Below, piece by piece: positions 47,983 to 62,200 of a stretch of 64,000 nucleotides of DNA. The position numbers and the translations under genes are program-made. Below the pieces are notes generated by a model that saw only the letters and a program-made list of their open reading frames with translations, was not told where the DNA came from and ran no database searches. How positions within the stretch are numbered: position 1 is the first letter of the stretch; every line of letters begins with the position of its first letter. The stretch comes from Chrysogorgia sp. JL179-B06 (lineage: Eukaryota; Cnidaria; Anthozoa; Scleralcyonacea; Chrysogorgiidae): contig JAYKKM010000080.1 in assembly GCA_035772405.1 (NCBI GenBank), positions 496,001 to 560,000 of the forward strand. Direction: 5' to 3'.

Positions 47983-50246
47983 GTTATTTATATTTGATAT
48001 TTTTGTTCTCCTAATTATTGATTCAGATGTGAAAAAAGATGACAGACTAAAGTGTATTTTTCCCTTATTAGGCTTTATTACGAATATTTTAGTACCAGCA
48101 GTACTGCCCATATCAAAATAATGCACACAGTGGTATTTACGAACCAATTATAGAATACCCTTACAAAGCACTTTAGTCTTGAGTTGATCATTTCTTGAGA
48201 ACATAATTTTGTGTATGCTTACAGTATGACCAAGCAACCATCTCTCCTTGACCAAGAACCATCCCTCAATCAAGTGTCCTCTTAGCATGTCCAAGCGCCC
48301 CCGTTCAAGTTCCCTTCCTGACCGATAGGGACTTAATGTACCATACGTATTCCATATATGGAAGGTGGGACGTTCCATATGAAGAGCACATACATTGCCC
48401 TAACGAGCAATATACGTTGCCCTTGTACCAGCCTCCTAGTTGTAAGCAGTAAATTATTGGATTGTAAACGACCCCAAAACAACAAAGATCTTAACCCCTT
48501 GCCTAACAAGTTTCTAACCCCACACCCCCCCCCCCCCCCCCCATAGCGAGTTTTCTAACCCTAACCTCCCTCCTAGCAAGCTTTACGAGACGACCCAACT
48601 CGAACCCCCACCCTCGACTCCCTTACTTGGAGTCCTTAATAAGTAGACTCATAAGAGAGACTAAGCATACATGTGTGATTAGAAATTGACTGTTAGATGC
48701 ATGTTGCTCAGTAAGGGCAATGTATTTGCTCATCAGGGCAACGTATATGCTCATTAGGGCAATGTATGTGCTCTTCATATGGAACCTCCCACCTTCGGAA
48801 TACGTATGGTAAGTTCATATGTGCTGACCAAGTGCTCTCCCTTAATCACTCAAGCCCAGTCTCACCTTGACTAAGCACTGTCTTTTGTTCAAGGAATTAC
48901 ATATACAGTAGTACTTAATGACTGGAATGTGAAAATTGGATTATGTTATATTTTGATGTTGTGTTTGATTCAAGCTTGACCTCACTAAGTTGTTCCTGCG
49001 AATGTACACTGTACAGTATTAACAATATCTCTTATGTGATTTTTATCTTTAGCCTGGTCATTTTAAGCAAGCTGCACGTGAAGAAATCAACAAACGAGTG
49101 TAAGTGTGCTAAGAAAATTTCTGGTAGTATGTTTTCATTGTTGCTTCATATCAATGGTCATTCACATCATTTGTCTTCCAAAAAATTACAAAAGACTAAC
49201 AAAATTACAAAAGATAGCAAAAAAAATACAACAAAATGACTAATTGAAGAAAAGAGCAGCAGAACACGAGTCCCATTTAAAGCTAATCGAAACATAACAT
49301 ACATAAATCATAAAAAAATTAAAATAACATCAGTACGAATGATTAAGAGCAGCAGTTGATATTGTAGCTGCGGCATTTACTACAAAATGTCTTCCAAGTT
49401 CTTTTTCTGTCGATCTCAAAATTGTTATCGTGCTTTAACATATAATATTGGAATAAATTACATTTAAAAGACTCAAAAGAAACACATTATTCTAACTTTG
49501 TTTTACAAAAAATTCTAATGGTAAATTTTGCTGGTGATATATTGATAAAACCATCTGAACAAGTCCTACATTTATTTTTAACTAAAATGTTTCTCGAAGC
49601 ATTTCCCACAAGACTGAAGTGTGAAGTATTTTCACCAAAGGAAACACAAGAAATGGCGGAGAAAAGATGAAAAATATTTTTAAAATGTTATATTTTAAAC
49701 TGGTTGTTGCAATAGCAACGATCTTGAATCACAACACAAGCGTTAATGTTTGTAAAAATCCCACTTTAACCAAAATCTGCTATTGGTGCCAAAATCTAAT
49801 ACAGTTACCGTACTAATGGAGACAGAACATTCTCGCCAGGTTGCCACTACCAAATGCTGGAATTCATTACCATAGCAAATAGCACTCCGTCGAGATGACA
49901 TCAGTATCCATGTTTGTCCTCTTTTACCCATAATTCTTGTAGCCATAACAAAAGAAAATAGCTCATTTGCAATCATTTATGTATCAAATTTGGTTTGTTT
50001 GTCTGCATTTTGAGCTATTAATATCAGCCAAGCTTAAGACTTTTCTTTTTGCAAATTAATAGTTTTGTAGTTGCCTGTATCATAGTTTTAATATTTGTAG
50101 TGGTAGTAGTTTTGATTTTAAAATGAAATGTACACCCTGTAATTAGTTTTATAAGTAACTTACACTGTATTTAAGGATCTTTAAGAATGTATTCTTATAA
50201 GAATGTTGAGACTATTGTTATTTGTATAAATGCTCCTAAAACATCA

Positions 50247-50299
<53 letters not shown>

Positions 50300-53200
50300 T
50301 ATTATTGAAACCTTCAAGAAACTAGTTGTGTTGGAATTGAGTCAACTTGGCCCATTTACCAACTTGGCCCATACCATCTTGGCACATACCATCTCCACCC
50401 ACTTCTTCCACAGGTCGTCCCTGCACTGGCAAAACTTGCAACTATAGGCCCACTGACTAACTCGGTCCACTTACCGACACGGCCCACTTATGAAACCAAC
50501 AAGTTTTGTGGCAGTTGTACTGTACATGTAGCTGTATTGTAAAAGCTCTGTCGACTGTTACAGTACATGGCCATCAAAACTTATATTTATTTATTTTTAT
50601 TAGATACAATAGTCTGTAAATTTAGCTTTTCTACTGTAACTGATTTTTTTTACTTATAATTAATATTTAGCTGTTTCAATTGTTTACAATGTAATTGGTT
50701 TTATTTTTTAACTATCTAATAAATAGAATCAAAAAGGCTAAAAGACGGGTGGATGGATCTGAAACTGTGAGTGAACTCTAAAGATGTATCTTGTTTTAAT
50801 GAATGTTATTAGTCACTCAGTAGTGTACTGTAGGTAATAATCATGTTGATAAATTTTTATGTTACCCTGAGGATGATTTTGAAATAGAGTCAAAACACTG
50901 CACATATCCTTACAGATGATCATAACTGTCGTGGAAATATTTTGTGTATTTAAATGGATAAAATTAGCACAATGTTCCCAGTTGACGTGGTAGCTCAGCT
51001 GGTGGAGGTCCAATACTGGAATCTCAAATCCCGATCGAGTCAACATATTTTCCGTCGACTTGGTAGTGTAGCTGGGTATAATCATGTCGATAAATTTTCA
51101 TGTTACCCTGAGGATGATTCTAAAAATGATAGACTTTGCAGTACATAACTAATATAGGGAGTGTTCATTGATTATTTATGGCTGTGGTTGGTACCAAAGA
51201 GAAATGGGTTAGGTAAGCCAAGTTTTTGGCGATTTTTTTGTTGCTATTATAAATATTGGGTAACAAATTTTAAAACAAAAGAAATAAAATAAATCAGTGT
51301 TTAGAGTATAAAACATAGAGATTGCTTGTTCAAATTAGTCATTGTCAGGTAAAACATCTTGTTAAATAATATTTTAGATAGACATATTTTCATGTTTACT
51401 GTATAAACAGTAACACAAACTTTCACTTCCATAGATATTGTATGATCTAGGTAATACTATATGAACCAATATATATAACACTATAATATCAGACAGAAAC
51501 GGATTTTCATATGTATTACTAGAGGGTGCCAGAAATTTTAGAGGGGTGAGCTGGTGAGGTAACACAAGGCATCACCAAACGTTGTGCTGCAGGGCTCAGC
51601 CCCCAGTGAGGTCCAGGGGTGGAGCTGCTGGTGGGAGGCTAGAAAGCAAAGCACCCCCGGAATTTGAAAATATTTAAATGTATTTGAAAATATTTAAATA
51701 TTAAATTTTCGTTTGGGGGGTGAAAACAAATATTTGGGGGTGCCACCCCCCACCCCACCCCCAGAAAATCCGTCTATGATATCAGATAAATATCTAAAGG
51801 TTATAAGAGCAACGATGGGACAGTAGGCAATGGGCGAATATACAAATATGATATACATACAGTATATGCAGAATAACATGTGTTGGTTGCATCATCTAGT
51901 GATGGTTGGGTAGAGGAAAAATTCAGTTTTTGAAAGGTTGGGTAAAACCTTTTTTTAGTTTCAATTTGTTTCTCTTCGTTACCAACCCCCTGTCATAAAT
52001 AATGAACGCTCCCTAAGTTATAATGTTTGTATGTTATTTGATCTGTTTTGCAGTCTGGTGGTTTCACAGGTTTTCAGGGATTTGGAAGTCCTATTCCATC
52101 AAGTACACCTTCTCCCCTGACAACTACTTTTATGGGGTTCAAAGGCAATGGAAACTCATCAACAGTAGTAGAAAACAACGGTAATTATACTAGCATCTCA
52201 AACTCATTAATAATCATGAGGAAAACACAAAGAAAATCATAACCGAGACATTGTTTGGATATATGTGATATTAATTAGCATAAAATTTCGACAACTTTCA
52301 CCTCAAATTTCTCTTAAAATACTGATTTGTTTGAGATACTATATCAATACACTCGAAATCCGTTTATTATCTGTTTTCCAAACACTTGGCCTGCGGCCTC
52401 ATTTTTCAACATACCTGTACGTCTTGGTGTTTGAAAATCAGATAATAAACAGCTTCTCGTGTATGATAATATATTACATGATACCTGTAGTACTGTATTA
52501 GTAGATGGTAAAGGAATATTTTATGAGTGCTTAGTTCTTGAGACCCATCTGGGACCAATTAGTTGTGAAATATAAAATAAGCGCACGTTTTGATTGGCTA
52601 AAAGCTGTGTTTCTATAGAAACTTTTTCATATCATTTTTTATGTCAATTTAACGAGAAACTTTGTTAAAACGTTTTTAAAAACTATAAAAATTGTCGCCA
52701 AATTACAGTACTTTTGCACAATCCAGTCGCATTGACAGCTGAGTGTGATTATTTTGCGTTAGTACGGCCAAAAAAAACCACCTGCATTTTCCTATTTCTT
52801 GTTGCATAAACTGGTCGGATTCTTTTCTTTTTAAAATTTTTTTTATTATGATATCTACTACAATGATATTTACTACGAGTGTTTTTATTACTTCACGATG
52901 GTTTCGATCACATTATAGAGATCCGGGCAAACGTATACTATTCTATTATTTTTATAAAATAATGAAAGAAACAATACACGGATCTCGAATCTCAAAAAAT
53001 GTACCCGCGCTTTGTATTGCGGGGTACAGAGGTGAGTAAAAGTCACGGTTTTGTTTAATCAAGGACGTTGAATTGATATTGGTAAAGGTAAGCACACGCT
53101 TGTCAGATCTTTGCCGACATTTACACGCATATACAACATTGTTTGGGGGGAGGCAGGGCCGGATTAACCACGTGGCAGATGCGGCATATGTCACGGCCCT

Positions 53201-56200
53201 CGCGCTTTTGGGGGCCTCGCGCTTTACTGGGCCGCTACGCCCATTTTTACTGGGACACGCCCATTTTAGGTGCCTCGCACATTTAAGGGCCTCGCACATT
53301 TAAGGGCCTCGCACATTTAAGGGCCTCGCGCATTTAGGGGCCTGGCACATTTAGGGGCCTCGCGAATTTAGGGGCCTCGCGCATTTAGGGCCCTCGCGAA
53401 TTTAGGAGCCTCACGCATTTAGGGGCCTCACACATTTAGGGGCCTCGCGAATTTAGGGGCCTGGCACATTTAAGAGCCTCGCCCCCTAGGCTTGGCCCCA
53501 GGAAAATATGCAATATGCTTGAAAGCTCTAGTTGCACTGAGCTGTTATATGATCCTGTTTATACTTGTTGACACAATCGAAATTGCGATGATTTGCGGAT
53601 AAAATTGAAAACGATTATTTAACAATGTTGTGTCTTTGAATTCAATTAGTTAGGTTTTCATAACGGGGGGGGGGGGGGGTACGGGGGCCTCGCACTGAAA
53701 ATCTGCCACGGGACTCGAGCGACGTTATTCCGGCCCTGGTGGGAGGAAGGTAAACTTCTCTCCATAATGGATGCTCATTCCAACATTTTTGACAATGATT
53801 GTACTCGCTATCTAATTAACAGTTGGATGAGGAGCTCAGAATTTTTGATTTTTAACAATTAGACAACGAACCTGAGTTTTCTAAGAACTATATTATAAAA
53901 CTAATGTTTACTCTACGCACGCTGTGATTGGTCAGCTCCGGTCTCGATCACACTACGGAGACTGGAATGACGTCAGTATCTAATGAGAATTTGTATTAAA
54001 TCAAAAGCGTTGTGTGTATTCGTAATTATCCAAATTATAAGAAATTGTTTCTGAATTATTTTGTAAAAATAATAGAATACGTTTTCCCGGGTTTCAATAA
54101 CGTGATCGAAACCCTCGTGAAGTGATAAAAACACTCGAGAAGTTGGGAAAGCACTCGCCTCGACGGCTCGTGCTTCTCCCTACACTTCTCTCGTGTTACG
54201 TCACTCGGGTTTCGATAACGTTGTAGAGACCTGGGAAAACGTATTTTATTATTTAATTAGTATAAATTGACAAGTTTCTATCGATTTAAATGGGAACTAT
54301 ATATGGTCTAAAAAATTATTTTTAAATGAAAGGGCTTTAAGCATAATGTTTAGAAATGTAAATAGTTTTACGGTATCTGCTCTTGTACTCGAGAAATAAC
54401 GTTTTCATTCTTGTATTTTATGTTTCTGGATGCCGCCATTTTAGAGTTTGCTCGACGGCTCAAGCTCGATGTACAGCGGTGGTTTCTTTTGAATTTTTAG
54501 GATAACCTTTCATGTTACTCCATCACCAATATAAACATCACTGGATAACATCAAGGGAATCGAGGTGGGAGGGTTAGGAAGACACTTAAGGCGGGGGTTA
54601 GGGTTAGGATTTAAGTTGTTTTGGGGTTAGCGATTATTTCATGACGATTATATACCTCGATTCATTTGGTGATGGAGTAACATGAAAGGTTAACCAATTT
54701 TTACGTCATTGAGTCAAAATTGAAAGAAAAATCGCCGCTGTACATCAAATTTGAGCCGTCGAGCAAACTTTAAAATGGCTGCGTCCAGAAGCATAAATAT
54801 GAGAATGAAAACGTTATTTCTCGAGTACAAGAGCAGATACCGTAAAACTATTAACATTTCTAAACATTATACTTACTGTAAAGGCCCTTTATTTAAAAGT
54901 TGTTTTTTTGGGGTACAGTTCCCCTTTAAGCAGTGAACTTTGCTCGTAACGTCAAGCGAGCGAGATTTGAAATGCGTTTTGCCTTTATGTTAATCTCGTT
55001 TAAATGAACCAAAGTAAACAATATAAACATCTTACCGTAAAACAATTTCATCCCATTCATTTGTTTGCTGTTTTTGTTCTCTCTTGGGACAGAAATTTTT
55101 CCTGAAGTGCCTATCTCACGTTTAGGGATTTTACATATTCGTAATATTTGGGTCTTCCTAACCAAAATCATATCTTGTCAGCCGAAAATTTCATCTTCAT
55201 GCACTTTTTAGTGCAAAGTTTTTTAAACTTTGCAGTATTGTGATGGGTGGCGAAAATTCACACGATATATATATAATATATATATAGAGTGATCGAGTGA
55301 CCGTGTTAACATCCGGGGGGTGGCAACATCATTATTTCGTGGTGTTTTGACTTCAATTTACTTTAAATATGTCTCTAATATATAAGATGAGTCCCCCGGT
55401 TTTATGTTAACATGCTACTGCGCACGCGCGAGCTGAAATTTCGATTTATCGAAATGGTCGAAATGGCCGACCCAAGGAGCGATATATTCTTCTCAAAACA
55501 GGGATTTTGTGGACTTACAGTATTAAATATGATGTAGGACTAGAAGTTACTATGATAAAGGACTGGTTGTCTGTTAGGGGAAGACGAGCCTGGATATAAA
55601 ATAAAGGTCTGATATTCAGGATATTTCTATCACGTTGTGTCATGATTCAGCATTTCAACCGTCAGGACAGGCCGACAGGTAAGCGTAGCGAGTCTCTGTC
55701 TTTTTATAATGGAACACAATGGATACAGAATGACCTGCGAGATTATTTTGTTAGAAATTAGACTCCTGCACTTTTGTAAAGCGGTCTGTAGTTTCTGTTT
55801 TACTTCGTGTTTATATTAGTATGACAGCATTTGATTATTGGAAATTTTTATTGTATATTCTTGGACTTAATAGAATTTTAGAAATACAATCGTAGATATG
55901 TTTTGGGTATTGAGCTGTTCAGCAGTCAGCACTAATACGACTACCGATTTGACAGCTTGTAATTTATAGAAATTGTCTGTATTACTTTGTTTTGTATTGT
56001 CGCGACTATTATATTTTTGGGGCTGTTGTGTACATACTGTATAAAGCACAGTGTTATACTGTTAGATTGATTCATTTCTGTTGTTGAAACATAATTTTGT
56101 TCCTTTGCCATTTATTGGCTGTATAATTGTAGCCTTGGAGAAATTTGGTGCTGTTCTAATAATATGAATTGACAAAATTAAGAGCATTTGAAACTGCCTG

Positions 56201-59200
56201 AATAATTATATTAGCCCATGTTCCTTCACTAGAGATATTAATTTTTGTGATGTAAATATCAGGCTATCAATGTTAACCCAGGGTGGGGGAACACTGATGG
56301 GATATTGACTGATTGACTTTCTCTGAGACAGGGAATTTGTTTTTTTTTAAAGATCGAGTGATGGGATTTTTGACACGTAAACAATAATTTTAATATTAAC
56401 TACTTAATGACCAAGACTGAGGTCTTTATGGTAAAATATCTAACCGAGATCTTGCTGTATTGGCCGAGCAATAGTGGCCAAGGTTTGGTATTTTACTGTA
56501 AAGTCCAAACAGTCGAGGTTATTGAGTAGTCCATTATATGGCACTTTTTATTACAAAATCAATCTTGTATTTCTTGTTCTTTGTACTTCGCTTAATTTAA
56601 CGTCATCAAAACACTGGACTAGCATTATTTTCTGTTGTTTCTTTCTTGTCTGGATACTAAAATGTACTTTTATAATATTTATTGTTGATCGTCATTTAAT
56701 TTATTTTCATAATTTTGCAGCAATATTTCTTATTAGGATGTTGTGTTTATTCCCAATAATCATAGGGCATTAGCCCGTGAAATTTTATCCATAGACATAG
56801 TTGTCATAATTTTCTGTCCAACTTATCACCTTTATCAACCTGCAGCTTTATAAACAAGCAATCTTTAATCCTGCATAGCATTAAACTTAATTTGTGTCAT
56901 GCGTTATGCTACTAGTGTTTTATTTAATATATATGATACATAATTCTATAAAACTTTGCACTGTCCTTGGGACCTAGTTTGCTGTTAAAGTTATCGGATG
57001 TGATGTCACAAGAGGCATTTTTGTGGCAAGTAACAAATGAAAACTGGTTTGGGATGCTCTTGTAACATCACATCCGGTAACGTTGACAGCGAAAAACTCC
57101 ATCAAGATGAAATTTTCGGCTGACAATATATATTGTGATTTTGCTCAGGAAGACCCAAATATTAGGGATATGTAAAATCCCCAAACGTGAGATATAGGCA
57201 CTTAAAATCTTAGCTCATATCCACTATTACGGCATATCTATAAAGACGCCATTGTTGACATTTGACCGCTGGCAGTTTCCAACCAACAATTGAACCCTCG
57301 ACCCTGCGATGCTAGTGCAGTGCTCTGACCACTGAGCTACGGAAGCCGTTGCCGAGAATATATAGTGGTGGTAGTGCCGGGATAAGATTCTGGGTATATT
57401 ACAAGTAATATTTGATATTTCACTCGATTTGATTTATGGTGAAGGAAATTTCGAGGAAAATTTCGAGTGGAAAATTTCCTTCACCACAAATCCTTAGAAC
57501 ATGTAGTTTAATCGAGTGAAATGCCAAATATTACTTTCAAAGTTTCGATCGCTTGACCCTATAAATCTAAAGAAAAAAATGGATATTTCGACATTTTTCA
57601 ACAATTTTACATCAACTGGATTGAAATATATCTCTCTGGTTATACTGTAAAGTCAGTAAGTGTAATGAAAATGGCTGGCCGACATTTATTGTTGGTTATC
57701 GAAAGATCCATGTAGAATTGCTTTTATTAAGAATAAATATAAATGCTGCTAAGTTCTCAAAGAACTGGATAACAATGTGTCGAAAAATACTCAAGAATGC
57801 TTACGTATATTAATGGACGACGTTTCGCACGATGTGTCATTCTTCAGGTCAGATAAATTGCTTTTATTGTCAAGGACGTTTGTACAATATACAGTTAAGA
57901 AACTTTAGCAGAAAAAAATTTACTAAAACAACAAGACAACTCGCCCTCGACTCAGCAACTATCAGCTCAGAGAAGCCTCAGGCTCGTTGTCTATAATTGT
58001 TAAATAATATTACACCGTTTCATAAATATGTCGACCAACTTCTAATCGAGGTTCGTGCAGTGTAAAGCTAGGAAAAAACTTGAACATGATGATCACCGCT
58101 GAGGCCGTCGAAACGTCAGTCACCAACAATTATAGTCTTTCTCAAGACTACGATCAACTTCACACTTCTGATGATACTCCTATGGTTCAAACCATTTACT
58201 TTATAATAATAATCATCATTATTATACAATACTCATACAATCTCGATTGTGATTAGCTAAAAAACCTTCAGACAATTCTTGATGTTTTGCCACCTACAAA
58301 ATATCAAAAATTGTCTGTAGGTGACGTAATTGTCTTTGTGTGGCTTACTTCCTAAACACCCTTAATATAATTGTATAATAAAACAATTATTGGATTCGAC
58401 TTATACATGATATCAAGAATTATCCAGTCCAGACCTCTGTCAATGTTAAAAAGTAGAGTGCTGCGTAGACTACTAGACAGATTTTTGGATATATAGCAAA
58501 GTGAAAAGGTGGTAAACTGCCAAGATTTTTAGTAACAAAATACTGACGTTTCGAGCGGAGCCCTTCATCAGAGCATGGATAGTAAATAGACTGGATAGGA
58601 AACTGGTTGACGTCAGCGTGAAAACCTAGTTGAAATTCGTGATGTCACGAGTACACAGATTTTGCCGAGTGTCTCTTCGACTTCTCCATATTTTCGTATT
58701 CAAGTAGCTATATTGAGATTCCAAAATGTTTCATCGTCTTACAAACCTGCCTAAGCCACCACCAAATGATCGAGGTAAATGTTGTTCGTCTTTGTTTCAG
58801 CTGTTTTCGTTTTGTGGTGAAGAAACTGGCGTCGCAAAACTACCGTTGTTTTAGTTGAAATTTGCGACGCGTTTTTCACCGTCTAAAGTTGGATCTTTTC
58901 GCCTAAAATGAGTAATGGTAGTCGGATATTCCATCGTAAAGTGGCATTGTGATATTCTTTGGTAGTTTGACTATCATTTTTAGCTGTATTATTGCTAAAC
59001 GTTGCGATTTATGGTGATTTTGTGACATCACGATTTGCAACTAGGTTTTCACGCGACCAACTGGTGCCTAAACCAATCAGCATGCTGGAAACGTCGCACG
59101 TGATCTTAGTTTCCTATCCAGTCTATTTACTATCCATGATCAGAGTAAGACGTAAGTAACTCTGACAAAGGGCTCCGCGCTAGAAACATCAGTATTTCGT

Positions 59201-62200
59201 CACTAAAAATCTTAGTAGTTTACCACCTTTTCACTTTGCTTTATAAAATAACATGTATGTATACGCAAACTCTGATTGGTCAATACCCGTGTTTGGATCA
59301 GGCCATCCAAACACGGAAATTTCCCGCCAAAATTTTACTCAAGTTTGTGTTGCTCGTATTATTTTATAAAATAAATACTTACCTAATGGTTTTTCCGTGT
59401 TTGGATGGCCTGATCCAAACACGAAAAGCTAAAACTTTCGAAAAGCTAAAACCACTCGCCTAGCGGCTCGTGTTTCTTTACGCTTTTCTCAAGTCTCGCA
59501 ACATCCCGCGTGTTTGGATCAGGCCATCCAAACACGGAAACCATTAGGTATTTCTTTAATATGTCATGAATGTTATCAGTCTTCGGCTTCGGCAGATAAC
59601 ATTGACCTCGGTCTGGATAATTATTGATATCATGCTCAGCCAAATCCAATACTTGTTTATAATCATCGTTGTTGTTTATAAGTGTTGCATCTCTTCTTTT
59701 GCAGCGTCAAACAGTGAAACCAACACTGATGGTGACGAAACAGAAGCGACTGATTCTCAATACTTCAAACAAATAAAAACGTTAAACCAAGGTGTTTCCG
59801 ACTGGGTACAAAAACATGTCAGCAAAGATCCTTTCGTTGACCTGTCGCCAGTCTTCAAAGACTACGAGAAACATCTGGCGAGTATCGATGAAAAATTTTC
59901 GTTAAAAAACCCGACGGCCGCAGACAGTCGAACTAAAGTGATCAACGAAGCTCCATCTAACCGAGACCGGCCGAGTTTCTCCGGATTTTCGACGGTTTGT
60001 AGTCCGTTAGTGACGAGTCCAATTGGCATTAATGGAGGTAGGAATGCAATTACCGCGGGCAAAATACTATTTTGGGCTCACTTTTCGAGATGTCGTGGGT
60101 AACCAGGCCTTATCCAAAATGGCAGCCAATATTAGGGTTGGGTTAGGATCTTTGTTGTTTTGTGGTTAGTGGTTATTTACATGGTTAAGTTACAAAATTC
60201 TGACGATTATTTAGCTGCCCTTTTTGCTAATACTGGCGGCCATTTTGAATAAGGTCTGGTTACACAGGAAAATTCAAAAAATTAGCCCAAAATATGGCAG
60301 CTACTTCATGTATCCCCAATACAACTATAATCCTAACCAAAATTTTGTGTCGAGACAGAGTGTCAGCGGTCAAACGTAAGGAAAATTGCTGTCCTGGAGA
60401 GAACAAAACATTGTTTACTTAAGTTCGTTTCGAGTAACGTTGACTACCTAAACCTAACGTTCCTTTCGACATTCTTCAATAATTTTACATCAACTGGATA
60501 GAAATAGATTGTTTGAATACAGGACAAGATAATTTCTATTAAGATGTCAAAAGTTTTGATTGGTTTTGTCTACCTAATTACTGTACGTCAGTATAATCTG
60601 TAAGTGTTAGGAAATGGCTGGCCGATATTTTTTGTTGGCGATCTAAATATGCATTTAGAATTACTTTTATGGTCAAGGACGTTTATTTAAGAAATAAAAA
60701 AACGTGTCGCGTGTGATTATCCAGTTTTATTATATGGCACAAGCTACTACTTCCGGTGAAATTGCGTGCTCTGATTGGCTGAGACACATCACGTGCCGGT
60801 CGTTATTTCCCGTAATGGACCGGAACGGATTACGGATTTTGTCAACCATTTTGTTTACAAAGGAGCGAACAACGATAGGAAACTTTGAAAAGCAGCAAAA
60901 ATTGAACGAATTTAGTAAATTAAGCACTAAATCATGTGCGAGTCGGACGATGAACAATCTAAATGAGAGTCTTACTTATGAAAGCAATAGAAGAACAAGA
61001 ACAAGATTGAAAAAGATGATTCTGTCACTCAAAACGTATGTAAAGTATGTTGTGATGAAGCCATGTGAAAAAGTCATGCCATATAATAAACCTCTTATTA
61101 ACCTCGACCGCTTGGTCATTACTGGAAAATATCAGACCTCAGTCTTTTATGTACGAACCTCGCCCTACGGGCTCGGTCTGATATTTTCCCGTAATGACCG
61201 CGCTCTCGGTTAATAAGAAGTTAATAATGGCACGAGAGATGCGTGTAAAACACGAGGCGATAGCCGAGTGTTTTACTAGCTTCTCGAGTGCCATTATAAC
61301 TCGATAATCACACAAGACAAAGTTTTTTATTTCTTTTATAAAATAACACCATTAAATTAACAATAAAGCCATGAAAAATGTAGATTTACCTGTTATAAGA
61401 GACGTTGCTAGCACATAGCAACGCACGTTGCTAGGAAGCCTTTGATGATTTTAGCGATGAAAATGCACTCAACGTTGCAGTTAAAACATTCTGTTGTGTT
61501 AGTACCTTGATTAGCTTTGTATCCAGGTGTTCTTTGACTTTTTTTGTGATTTAAACTACTTAAAATTCGTCAAAAACGACAAAATCTACGCGAGGAATCA
61601 CGTCAGCTTATGCTTTATTGAGTTATAATGCACGGTTCTTGAGCTCAGTAACCAATCAGATAGCGTGTACTCGATCATTTACTTCTGATTATTTTATAAA
61701 GGTAAGTAACTTTTATAAAGTAGTTAAATATTCACCAAAACAATGAGACAACTCGCCCTCGTTTTCTACAGTATAAGCGAAAATCCAGGCTCGTTGTCTA
61801 ATTGTTAATTAGATTCGCCACATGGTACATTCGACAACTAAACTGGGCTATACTACTATACACATTTCAATTACTCCTATACACATTTCAATTACTCCTA
61901 TACACATTTCAATTACTCCTATACACATTTCAATTACTCCTATACACATTTCAATTACTCCTATACACATTTCAATTGCTCCTATACACATTTCAATTAC
62001 TCCTATACACATTTCAATTACTCCTATACACATTTCAATTACTCCTATACACATTTCAATTACTCCTATACACATTTCAATTACTCCAAAGTAACAAACC
62101 TCCAAAAGTAATTCATAAACCTCTTTCATAATGGCACCAAAATTAAATATTCTTTTATATTCATTTAAATGAGCTCGTGTGTCTGCAATTCCAAAGAATA

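Noticed and set aside
50975..51050. tRNA gene suggested by gtggtagctcagctggtgga
   Set aside because: Box A only; the rest of the cloverleaf does not pair and the segment is part of a diverged repeat.
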